Shown: positions 55,870-64,000 of the stretch, one piece after another | How positions within the stretch are numbered: position 1 is the stretch's first letter | Layout: every line of letters begins with the position of its first letter | Assembly: GCA_963576725.1 (NCBI GenBank) | Contig: OY755247.1 | Coordinates: 12,776,534 to 12,840,533, forward strand | Length of the DNA stretch: 64,000 bases | Source: Azorinus chamasolen | Lineage: Eukaryota > Mollusca > Bivalvia > Cardiida > Solecurtidae | Reading direction: 5' to 3' | The notes under the pieces: model-generated | What the model was told of the DNA's origin: nothing | Seen by the model: only the letters and a program-made list of their open reading frames with translations | Database searches by the model: none | Position numbers and translations under genes: made by a program

Positions 55870-57679
55870 TCAGATATGGAAAACTTGCCACCCCTAGGGC
55901 GGGGCCAATTTTAACCCCAGGGACATGATTTATATAACTTTTGTAGAGGACCTATAGGTGATGCTATGTGCCAAATATCAATTCTGAGAACCTTCCAGTT
56001 TCAGAGAAGAAGATTTTCAAAGTTTCACTATATGTTTCTATTGAAAACTTGACACCCCCAGGGTGGGGCCAATTTTGACTCCAGGGACATAATTTATATA
56101 ACTTTTGTAAAGGACCTATAGGTGAAGCTATGTGCCAAAGATGAAAGCTGAGCACCCTATAGATTCAGAGGAGAAGATTTTTAAAGGTTCAAATTGTTGA
56201 CGACGGACGACGAACGACGGACGACGCACGACGCACGCCGACGGACGACGGACATCAGGTGATCACAATAGCTCACCCTGAGCACTTTGTGCTCTGGTGA
56301 GCTAAAAATTGTAGAGGACCTGAAAATGATGCTCTGTGCCAAATATGAAAGCTGAGAGCCTTCCAGTTTCAGACAAGAAGATTTTCAAAGATTTCACCAT
56401 TTGTTTCTATTGAAAACTGCCCACCCCTGGGGCGGGGCCAATTTTGACTCCAGGGCCACAATCTATATAACTTTTGTAGAAGACTTGAACATGATTCTAT
56501 TGAAAACTGCCCACCCCTGGGGCGGGGTCAATTTTGAACCAAGAGCCATAATTTATATAACTTTTGTAGAGGACCTGAACATGATGCTCTGTGCCAAATA
56601 TGAAAGCTGCGAGCCTTCCAGTTTCAGAGGAGAAGATTTTCAAAGATTTCACTATTTGTTTTTATTGAAAACTGGTCCACCCCGGGGACGGGGCCAATTT
56701 TGACCCTAGGGCCATAATTTATAAAATTTTGTAGAGCACCTGAACATGATGCTATGTGCCAAATATGAAAGCTGAGAGCCTTCAAGTTTCAGAGAAGAAC
56801 ATTTTCAAAGAGTTCACTATTTGTTTCTATTGAAAACTGCCCACCCCTGGGGCAGGGCTAATTTTGACCCCAGGGCCATAATTTATATAACTTTTGTAGA
56901 GGACCTGAACATGATGCTATGTGCCAAATATGAAAGCTGAGAGCCTTCCAGTTTCAGAGAAGAAGATTTTCAAAGATTTCACTATTTGTTTCTATTGAAA
57001 ACTGTCCACCCTTGGGGCTGGGGCCATAATTTATATAACTTTTGTAGAGGACCTGAACATGATGCTATGTGTCAAATATGAAAGCTGAGAACCTTCTTGT
57101 TTCCGATGAGAAGATTTTCAAAGTTTTACTATGTTTCTATTGAAAACAAGGCACCCCTGGGGCGGGGCCAATTTTGACCCCAGGGCCATAATTTATATAA
57201 CTTTTGTAGAGGACCTAAAGATGATACTTTGTGCCAAAGATGAAAGTTGAGAACCCTGTAGATTCAGAGGAGAAGATTTCTAAAGGTTCAAATTGTTGAC
57301 GACTGACGACGGATGATGCACGCCGACGGACGACGGACATCTGGCAATCACAAAAGCTCACCCTGAGCACTTTGTGTTCTGGTGAGCTAAAAATACAAAG
57401 GGCAATAACTCAAAAATTTAGATATTAAGAGTTATAGTTCTTATGTAGGGGCCTTCTCCTGAATAAGATCTACTAACCTATGAAGTTTCATGTTGATACC
57501 TCTTGTACTTTTTGAGGAATGATACATTAAATTTTTTGCATGCCGACGTCTACGACCATACAGTGATCACAGTAGCTCGACTTTTCTTCGAAACAGACAA
57601 GCTGAAAATTATCTATACAGTAGCGAACTGACTTATTCAGCTTTAGATCACAGTGGAGGGGTGAGATAGTATCTGAATA

Positions 57680-57885
57680 TTAACCCTTTACTCCATAAAT
57701 ACTCCTTTCTATGTCTTTGCAAACAGAGTAGACCCAGATCAGATGACTCCTGTAGGAGCTGTCTGATCCATTTGCTTATAAAATTATGATAGATCTGACT
57801 CAAATGCTTCTAGCAATACTAACAAGTCCTGTGTACATAATTATAACATAATAAAATTCAGCCAATAAATATTCATGAAGTCATC
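57680..57885. mobile_element. TTAA MITE, family A, right end worn
   Basis: TTAACCCTTTACTCCATAAATAC, core CAAACAGAGTAGACCCAGATC / GAGCTGTCTGATCC (right arm deleted), then AATAAATATTCATGAAGTCATC. Confidence 0.72.
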
Positions 57886-57925
57886 AAAACAACAGATAAC
57901 TCTGCATACTCAGACATCAAATCAT

Positions 57926-58024
57926 CATTTCTCCATCAAACCCTATGTTGTGACCACTCTTTAGAATCGTCTTGACGAGACGATTCTAAGGAGTGGTCAC
58001 AATCTAGGGTTTGGTGGAGAAATA
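57926..58024. mobile_element. Family D foldback
   Basis: ATTTCTCCATCAAACCCTATG ... CTAGGGTTTGGTGGAGAAAT, centre AATCGTCTTGACGAGACGATT. Confidence 0.8.
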
Positions 58025-58127
58025 AAGGAGTTATTCTTGAAAATGTTTGACTTTAAGCATCTGGACTTCTGAAGTGTACTTATCCAGCAAACCTATATCA
58101 AATCAGCTTGCATAAATGATGTTCAAT

Positions 58128-58346
58128 TGTAACTCTTTGCATGATAAGTAATTTTTCGTCTGCAACAATTGTCTTCTGCTTCAATTCTTCAAATAAACTT
58201 CCTCTCATTTCTTTGCAAAAATATGGTGAAGATAACAAACAGTTTGGATCCTGATGAGAGGCCGCATTATGCGGCGTCTCATCTGGATCCAAACTGTTTG
58301 CATGGGTAGTCACAGTTTCGCCGCTAGCATGCAAAGAACTAAACAT
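58128..58346. mobile_element. MITE, family C
   Basis: GTAACTCTTTGCATGATAAG...CGCTAGCATGCAAAGAACTAA, core GGATCCTGATGAGAGGCCGC / GCGGCGTCTCATCTGGATCC. Both flanking TTAA sites have mutated. Confidence 0.8.
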
Positions 58347-58526
58347 ACTGAGCCAAATTCCGTCGATAGAAAATATCGGGAGTTTCAGAGTTGACTTTCT
58401 TCCATCTCTTTTTGCATAATCGGTGCAAAACTGGTTCGATCCTAATGAGAAAGTGAGCCTCTGAGCATTCTCAACAGGAACCAAACTCTACGCAGGGCAG
58501 TAATAACTGATCTGCGAGGAGTACGC

Positions 58527-58744
58527 TTAACCCATTACCTCATAGGCTATTTTTTAGATACCTCTTTGAATAAATCTACCCAAGATGAGCATTAACTAGA
58601 GAAAAGGAAAATTTTAGAATTTTGTAGTTTGAAACCATTGTGATAAATAGAGCATTTGCTCCTATAGGAGCAAATGCTCTATTTATCACAATGGTTTCAC
58701 AAAGTGACTTTTACAGAGTCATCAATATGAGGGAATTAGTTTAA
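58527..58744. mobile_element. TTAA MITE, family B, complete
   Basis: TTAACCCATTACCTCATAGG...AATATGAGGGAATTAGTTTAA. A perfect central hairpin surrounds GAGCATTTGCTCCTATAGGA. Confidence 0.85.
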
Positions 58745-58900
58745 AGTTAGCCTCTATTCAATGTTCTGCTTACAACCCAATAAATCACTTTTGAATGCAA
58801 AACCTTCCTCTGGAACACAAAATGTATTAATCATTCATAAGTGTTTTGGGTGTGAACAATGCACTATATAATAGTCCTTATCAAGCACCAAAGCATATCA

Positions 58901-59102
58901 TTAACTCTTTGCATGCTAGCGGCGAAACCGTGATTACCTATGCAAACAGTTTGGATCCAGTTGAGACGCCGCAATGCCGCATCTCATCAGGATCCAAACT
59001 GTTTGACCATATTTATGCAAAGAAGAGAGAAATTTTATTTTTAAAATTGAAGCAGACGACAATTGTTGCAGACGAAAAATTACTTAGTGTGCAAAGAGCT
59101 AA
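58901..59102. mobile_element. TTAA MITE, family C
   Basis: TTAACTCTTTGCATGCTAGC...GTGTGCAAAGAGCTAA, core GGATCCAGTTGAGACGCCGC / GCCGCATCTCATCAGGATCC. The right flank (CTAA) is shared with the next element. Confidence 0.83.
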
Positions 59103-59545
59103 CCCTTTAAACGCTGAATTCGCAGAGTGGACTAGTCCATCATCCTTTACCGGTAGAGTCCATACAGTACAAAGGGAGAAATCAGCAGGAGGATTTTCAG
59201 TGACAAACAGTGCAGACTCTGATCAGAGGGCTTAGAAATTCTCTAGGAGCTCTCTGATCTGGGTCTACACCGTTTGCAAATGTCGGTACACTGGTTTCTC
59301 CCATTTAAATGATTAACTCAATTTAATGCAGCTGCCTTTAGACCTTTGACTGAGGGATAACGAGTGTAGACATTTTGCCAACAGTGTAAACCCAGATCAG
59401 AGTGCCCCCAGAGAAGCCTACTGATCAAGGTGTACATTTTTTGTCATTCAAAATCCTATCACAAATCATACTTCTATACTGAATGGTTATTAAAAAATCA
59501 TGGACTGTTTCACTTTGATCATTCAGCGTTCAAAAGGTTTGAAGT
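59099..59545. mobile_element. MITE, family G
   Basis: Left end TAACCCTTTAAACGCTGAATT, right end (inverted) AACCTTTTGAACGCTGAATG. It contains the core GACTCTGATCAGAGGGC / GAGCTCTCTGATCTGGGTC and a partial second copy (59384-59440). Confidence 0.6.
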
Positions 59546-59702
59546 CACTGATTGGTGATAATATCTCTTATATTCTTTCTAAAAATGGGAAAACAGACTA
59601 CTAAATATTAATTTAATCTGCTAGTTTGCAAAGCTTCAGTTGTTTGTGCATTGAGCCATTATGAGTCCATTTAAAAAAAATTATTGGATAACATAACGCT
59701 AT

Positions 59703-59916
59703 TTAAACCTTACAATGCGGGACACAATTCACTAATGTCTTTTGCAAATAGTGAAGACCCAGATGAGAGGGCTCCAAGAGGAGCCCTCTCATCAGGATCT
59801 TCACTGTTCGTCATGTGACACTTTTCTATAGAAAAGTCCCTAAATGTTGACCATAAACTTGACCCGTTTTCAATTTTGAATGATTCCATTTGAAAATTCA
59901 GCATTGTAAGGGTTAA
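59703..59916. mobile_element. TTAA MITE, family H
   Basis: TTAAACCTTACAATGCGGG...GCATTGTAAGGGTTAA, core GTGAAGACCCAGATGAGAGG / CCTCTCATCAGGATCTTCAC. Confidence 0.83.
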
Positions 59917-60091
59917 GCTTATCGCGTATACAAATGACTAACAAAACTCTATTTGCGAAGAGCGACTTTTTTAGTTCGCTTCTGCGATTTGCATCTGAAT
60001 GAAACATTTGCAATCTAACCACTGTTATTGTTTCAGTTCATTTAGCATACAAAGCCAAATGGCAATTCACCCTGTACTCCATAAATATGCC

Positions 60092-60300
60092 TTTTAACCC
60101 TTTCCCTCATATAAACGTGTTTTCACGCATTTGCAAACAAAGTAGACCCTTCTATAGGAGTCTGTTTGTTTATGAAATTATAATAGGCAAGACTTAACCC
60201 TTTCCTCCATGAATATTCAAGTAAGAAATAATGACATCATGACAAATGATTACATTGATTTAACCCATTACCTCATAGGCTATTTTTAGATACCTTTTTG
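60092..60300. repeat. Cluster of MITE remnants (A, A, B)
   Basis: Family A left part with collapsed core (60094-60195), a second family A left end (TTAACCCTTTCCTCCATG, 60194-60258), then a family B left end (TTAACCCATTACCTCATAGG, ~60260-60300), cut by the F2 element. Confidence 0.65.
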
Positions 60301-60302
60301 TA

Positions 60303-63300
60303 AACAAGAGGGCCATGAGGCCCTGAAGCGCTCACCTGAGATATCCCCAGGGGTGGGGCCATTTTGACCACAAGAAATCATGTGTACAACCTTGGTAGAG
60401 AACCACAGGGCAAAGCAGTATGCCATTAATTAAAGGTCTAAGCCTTATGGTTTCAGAGAAAAACTAGAACTATCACTAAAGGTGATGAATACCCCCACAC
60501 GGCAGCCTTGATTGCAAATCCAAGTTTTGAACATGTAACAGGACCAAATAACAAAAATACCCAAAGTTCAAATAGAGAAAATTCTGTAATTTATGCCAAG
60601 TATCAAGTGAATCAGGTTGAAATTGAAGGAGGAGTTCAAAGTACAAGATTTTGCCTGCCAATTTCAAGGCCAAAGGTCAAGGTCACAGAGACCTGAAATT
60701 TGTGTCTTGCACATCTACTACTCCTGAGTAACATTTATGCCAAGTATCAAGTAAATCAGGTTGAAAGTGAAGGAGGAGTTCGCCGTACAAGATTTTGCCT
60801 GCCAATTTTAAGACCAATTTCAAGGCCAAAGGTCAAGGTCACAGAGATTTTAAATTTGTGTCTTGCACATCTACTACTCCTGAGTAACATTTATGCCAAG
60901 TATCAAGTGAATCAGGTTGAAAGTGAAGGAGGAGTTCAAAGTACAAGAATTTGTCTGCCAATTTTAAGACCAATTTCAAGGCCAACGGTCAAGGTCAAGG
61001 TCACAGAGACCTGAAATTTGTATCTTGCACATATACTACTCCTGAGTAACATTTATGCCAAGTATCAAGTGAATCAGGTTGAAATTGAAGGAGGAGTTCA
61101 AAGTAAAAGATTTTGCCTGCCAATATCATGACCAATTTCAAGGCCAAAGGTCAAGGTCAAGGTCACAGAGACCTGAAATTTGTGTCTTGCACATCTACTA
61201 CTACTGAGTAACATTTATGCCACGTATCAAATGAATCAGGTTGAAAGTGAAGGAGGAGTTTGCCGTACAAGATTTTGCTTGCCAATTATAAGACCAATTT
61301 CAAGGCCAAAGGTCAAGGTCACAGAGATTTTAAATTTGTGTCTTGCACATCTACTACTCCTGAGTAACATTTATGCCAAGTATCAAGTGAATCAGGTTGA
61401 AATTGAAGGAGGAGTTCAAAGTACAAGATTTTGCCTGCCAATTTCAAGACCAATTTCAAAACCAAAGGTCAAGGTCAAGGTCACAGAGACCTGAAATCTG
61501 TGTCTTGCACATCTACTACTCCTGAGTAACATTTATGCCAAGTATCAAGTGAATCAGGTTGAAATTGAAAGAGGAGTTCAAAGTACAAGATTTTGCCTGC
61601 CAATTTCAAGACCAAAGGTCAAGGTCAAGGTCACAGAGACCTGAAATTTGTGTCTTGCACATCTACTACTCCTGAGTAACATTTATGCCAAGTATCAAGT
61701 GAATCAGGTTGAAATTGAAGGAGGAGTTCAAAGTACAAGATTTTGCCTGCCAATTTCAAGACCAATTTCAAGGCCAAAGGTCAAGGTCACAGAGACCTGA
61801 AATTTGTGTCTTGCACATCTACTACTCCTGAGTAACATTTATGCCAAGTATCAAGTAAATCAGGTTGAAAGTGAAGGAGGAGTTCAAAGTACAAGATTTT
61901 GCCTGCCAATTTCAAGACCAATTTCAAGGCCAAAGGTCAAGGTCAAGGTCACAGAGACCTGAAATTTGTGTCTTGCACATCTACTACTCCTGAGTAACAT
62001 TTATGCCAAGTATGAAATGAATCAGGTTGAAAGTGAAGGAGGAGTTCAAAGTACAAGATTTTGCCTGCCAATTTCAAGACCAATTTCAAGGCCAAAGGTC
62101 AAGGTCAAGGTCACAGAGACCTGAAATTTGTGTCTTACACATCTACTACTCCTGTGTAACATTTATGCCAAGTATCAAGTGAATCAGGTTGAATGTGAAG
62201 GAGGAGTTCAAAGTACAAGCTTTTGCCTGCCAATTTCAAGACCAATTTCAAGGCCAAAGGTCAAGGTCAAGGTCACAGAGACCTGAAATTTGCGTCTTGC
62301 ACATCGACTACTCCTGATTAACAATTATGCCAAGTGTCAAGTGAATCGGGTTGAAACTGAAGGAGGAGTTCGCCGTACAAGATTTTGCAGACAGACCGAC
62401 CGACAGGCTGATTCCAGTATACCCCCCTCAAACTCTGTTTGTGGGGGTATAATAATATTTTATATTTTTCCAATGAAAAACTGATAAGCCCTGAGGCAGG
62501 GCAAAGTTTTGCCCAGTGGTCAGGGTCGTTACATACCAAATATCAAAGGTCTAGGCCTTACAGTTTCAGTAGAGTTTTAAAGATTTTCCAATGAAAAACT
62601 GATAAGCCCTTGGGCGGGGCCATTTTTGCCCCAGGGGGTTATAATTTGAACAATATTTGTAGAGGACCATAAGATCATGCTACATACCAAATATCAAAGG
62701 TCTAGGCCTTACAGTTTCAGAGAAGAAGATTTTTAAAGATTTTCCTATGAAATACTGATAAGCCCTTGGGCGGGGCCATTTTTGGCCCGGAGGTCATAAT
62801 TTGAACAATTTTTTTAGAGGACCATTAGATCATGCTACATACCAAATATCAAATGTCTAGGCCTTACAGTTTCAGAGAAGAAGATTTTTAAAGATTTTCC
62901 TATGAAAAACTGATAAGCCCTTGGGCGGGGCCATTTTTGGCCCGTGGGTCATAATTTGAACAATCTTTGTAGAGGACCATAAGATCATGCTACATACCAA
63001 ATATCAAAGGTCTAGGCCTTACAGTTTCAGAGAAGAAGAATTTTAAAGATTTTCCTATGAAAAACTAATAAGCCCTTTGGCGGGGCCATTTTTGGCCCGG
63101 CCATTTTTGGCCCGGCGGTAATAATTTGAACAATGTTTGTAGAGGACCATAAGATCATGCTACATACCAAATATCAAATGTCTAGGCCTTACAGTTTCAG
63201 AGAAGAAGATTTTTAAAGATTTTCCTATGAAATACTGATAAGCCCTTGGGCGGGGCCATTTTTGGCCCGGGGGTCATAATTTGAACAATCGTTGTAGAGG

Positions 63301-63545
63301 ACCATAAGATCATGCTACATACCAAATATCAAATGTCTAGGCTTTACAGTTTCAGAGAAGAAGATTTTTAAAGATTTAAAGATATTACCATATATGGAAA
63401 AAATGACCACACCCTCTGGCGGCCATGTTTTTTGCTGGATCAAAATTCTTTTAACAACTTTTAAAGTCTATCAACTGAGAAACATTTTGGTGAAAACTAT
63501 ATTCATATTGGACAAGTCATTCTGGAGAAGAAGATTTTTCTAGAT
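60303..63545 (+). mobile_element. Hairpin-ended element, F2 relative, split by F3 and 3'-truncated
   Basis: AACAAGAGGGCCATGAGGCC, GCGCTCACCTGAG start, one module, then the F3 insertion (60462-62451). Seven ~150-bp modules follow (GGGCGGGGCCATTTTTGGCC, CCAAATATCAAAGGTCTAGG, GTTTCAGAGAAGAAGATTTT), then a module CTTTTAAAGTCTATCAACTG. The end is missing where a pogo-like sequence starts. Confidence 0.78.
60462..62451 (+). mobile_element. Hairpin-ended element, family F3, long copy
   Basis: AACTAGAACTATCACTAAAG, GAATACCCCCACACGG. About eleven ~158-bp modules follow, most with AGTTCAAAGTACAAG and four with GTTCGCCGTACAAG or TTGCCGTACAAG, then GACCGACCGACAGG. The 3' hairpin is ATACCCCCCTCAAACTCTG / TTTGTGGGGGTATAATAAT. 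The AAGGTCAAGGTCA motif recurs in almost every module. Confidence 0.88.
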
Positions 63546-63546
63546 A

Positions 63547-63660
63547 CACTGGAGACCTGTTACAACGCGGTGGTCCGGGGACATAAAATTCAACCCGCGT
63601 TATATATGGAACCGCGTTGTAACGAGTTTTTTTTATCTGGGTACTTACATAAACTTACAT
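63547..63660. mobile_element. pogo-like end fragment
   Basis: CACTGGAGACCTGTTACAAC and an internal inverted pair ACAACGCGGT / ACCGCGTTGT. Only one end is convincing. Confidence 0.4.
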
Positions 63661-63734
63661 AAACCCCCATCTTCCTAAAATAAACTAATTTCGAACGAAA
63701 CTGACTTGTTTTACTTTGTTTCCCCACCCACTCA

Positions 63735-63864
63735 CATAGCTCTTTCAAATTCTATTGGCAAACAGAGTAGACCCTGATCAGAAGGCTCCTCTAGGAGCCG
63801 TCTGATCTGGGTCTACTCTGTTTGCAAATGCGTGAAAACACGTTTGTATGAGGGAAAGGGTTAT
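63735..63864. mobile_element. Family A MITE, right two-thirds
   Basis: Core GACCCTGATCAGAAGGCTCC / GGAGCCGTCTGATCTGGGTC, then GTATGAGGGAAAGGGTTA. The left end is missing. 63865-64000 shows nothing recognisable. Confidence 0.78.
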
Positions 63865-64000
63865 ACAAAATTACAAATTAAATCGAGTATGATTTCAAGC
63901 AACCAAGTATATTTCATAATACAAGCCTGTTGACGGGATGTAATTGCCTCTGGGCCTGTCAAACCCCTAATCCGATTAAACCTGCTATGTAAAACAATAA

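Larger units (their letters stand above)
54334..56308 (+). mobile_element. Hairpin-ended element, family F2, nested in F2
   Basis: AACAAGAGGGCCAGAATGGCC start, two modules, then MITEs and unrelated sequence (54660-55730). Further modules from 55870 follow, with a long GACGACGGACGACG tract and the 3' hairpin GCTCACCCTGAGCACTTTG / GTGCTCTGGTGAGC. It sits inside a module of the outer copy. Confidence 0.78.
53899..57393 (+). mobile_element. Hairpin-ended element, family F2, outer copy
   Basis: AACAAGAGGGCCAGAATGG start at 53899. It is interrupted after CATAATTTATAAA (54333), resumes at ~56309 with TTGTAGAGGACCTGAAAATG, and ends GCTCACCCTGAGC / GTTCTGGTGAGCTAAAAA. Confidence 0.83.
50975..57609 (+). 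mobile_element. Hairpin-ended element, family F10, hosting two F2 insertions
   Basis: 5' AACAAGAGCCGTGTGCGGC at 50975. Own sequence resumes at 53612-53897 and 57394-57609, where the same module appears twice (GAGCTATGGTTCTTATGTAGG / GAGTTATAGTTCTTATGTAGG, CTATGAAGTTTCATGTTGATAC). It ends near GTAGCTCGACTTTTCTTCG. The termini are the least certain of all the families. Confidence 0.5.

Noticed and set aside
58350..58525. Possible upstream mlh1 exon in unique-looking sequence
   Set aside because: No frame gives similarity to MLH1, and splice sites of the right phase are absent.
60508..61494. Repeated ORFs with YAKYQVNQVESEGGV as a repeat protein
   Set aside because: They are translations of the F3 tandem modules. 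Frames break between modules and the same sequence occurs in four unrelated places.

Overview
This window is animal nuclear DNA, most likely from a bivalve mollusc. The clam/mussel assignment rests on the style of the dispersed repeats (AACAAGAGGGCC...GGTGAGCTAAAAA elements and TTAA-flanked CCCTTTCC miniature elements), recalled from bivalve genomes and not searched here. Apart from one satellite block it is AT-rich. It holds no bacterial operons, CRISPR arrays or rRNA.

The one host gene I can recognise is the DNA mismatch-repair gene mlh1, on the minus strand. Four consecutive internal exons are intact: 31346-31454, 23327-23390, 21185-21349 and 18173-18265. Their lengths (109, 64, 165 and 93 bp) and phases equal those of human MLH1 exons 14-17, all have GT/AG borders, and together they encode most of the C-terminal dimerisation domain. 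Exons 1-13 were not found up to base 64000, so that intron is at least 32.5 kb. The last two exons were not found either. Where they would be expected lies a satellite array that runs off the left edge.

Region by region: (1) 1-17018 is a GC-rich satellite array. Its ~685-bp monomers alternate in orientation, so a dyad falls about every 685 bp. Four monomers make a 2716- or 2740-bp higher-order unit, and three of those make an 8196-bp super-repeat. (2) 17019-31454 carries the mlh1 exons, with introns packed with transposons. One intron holds a three-deep nest: a hairpin-ended element, a CR1/L2-like LINE inside it, and another hairpin-ended element inside the LINE. (3) 31455-64000 is presumably part of a giant mlh1 intron built almost wholly of nested mobile elements.

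The mobile DNA falls into a few architectures. First, at least nine families of 0.8-3.5 kb elements share one plan: usually a 5' end AACAAG or AACTAGA, a family-specific word complementary to the 3' hairpin, internal tandem modules of ~135-180 bp, a GACGGACAGACAG-like tract, a 3' hairpin and an A-rich tail. They resemble non-autonomous helentron-type (HINE/pearl-like) elements, but that assignment is inference. Second, many TTAA-bounded palindromic miniature elements (piggyBac-like by termini) share a related hairpin core across several families. Third, there are pogo-like elements at TA, a hAT-like element with an 8-bp target duplication, simple foldbacks, and a CR1/L2-like LINE. No intact transposase or reverse transcriptase was found.
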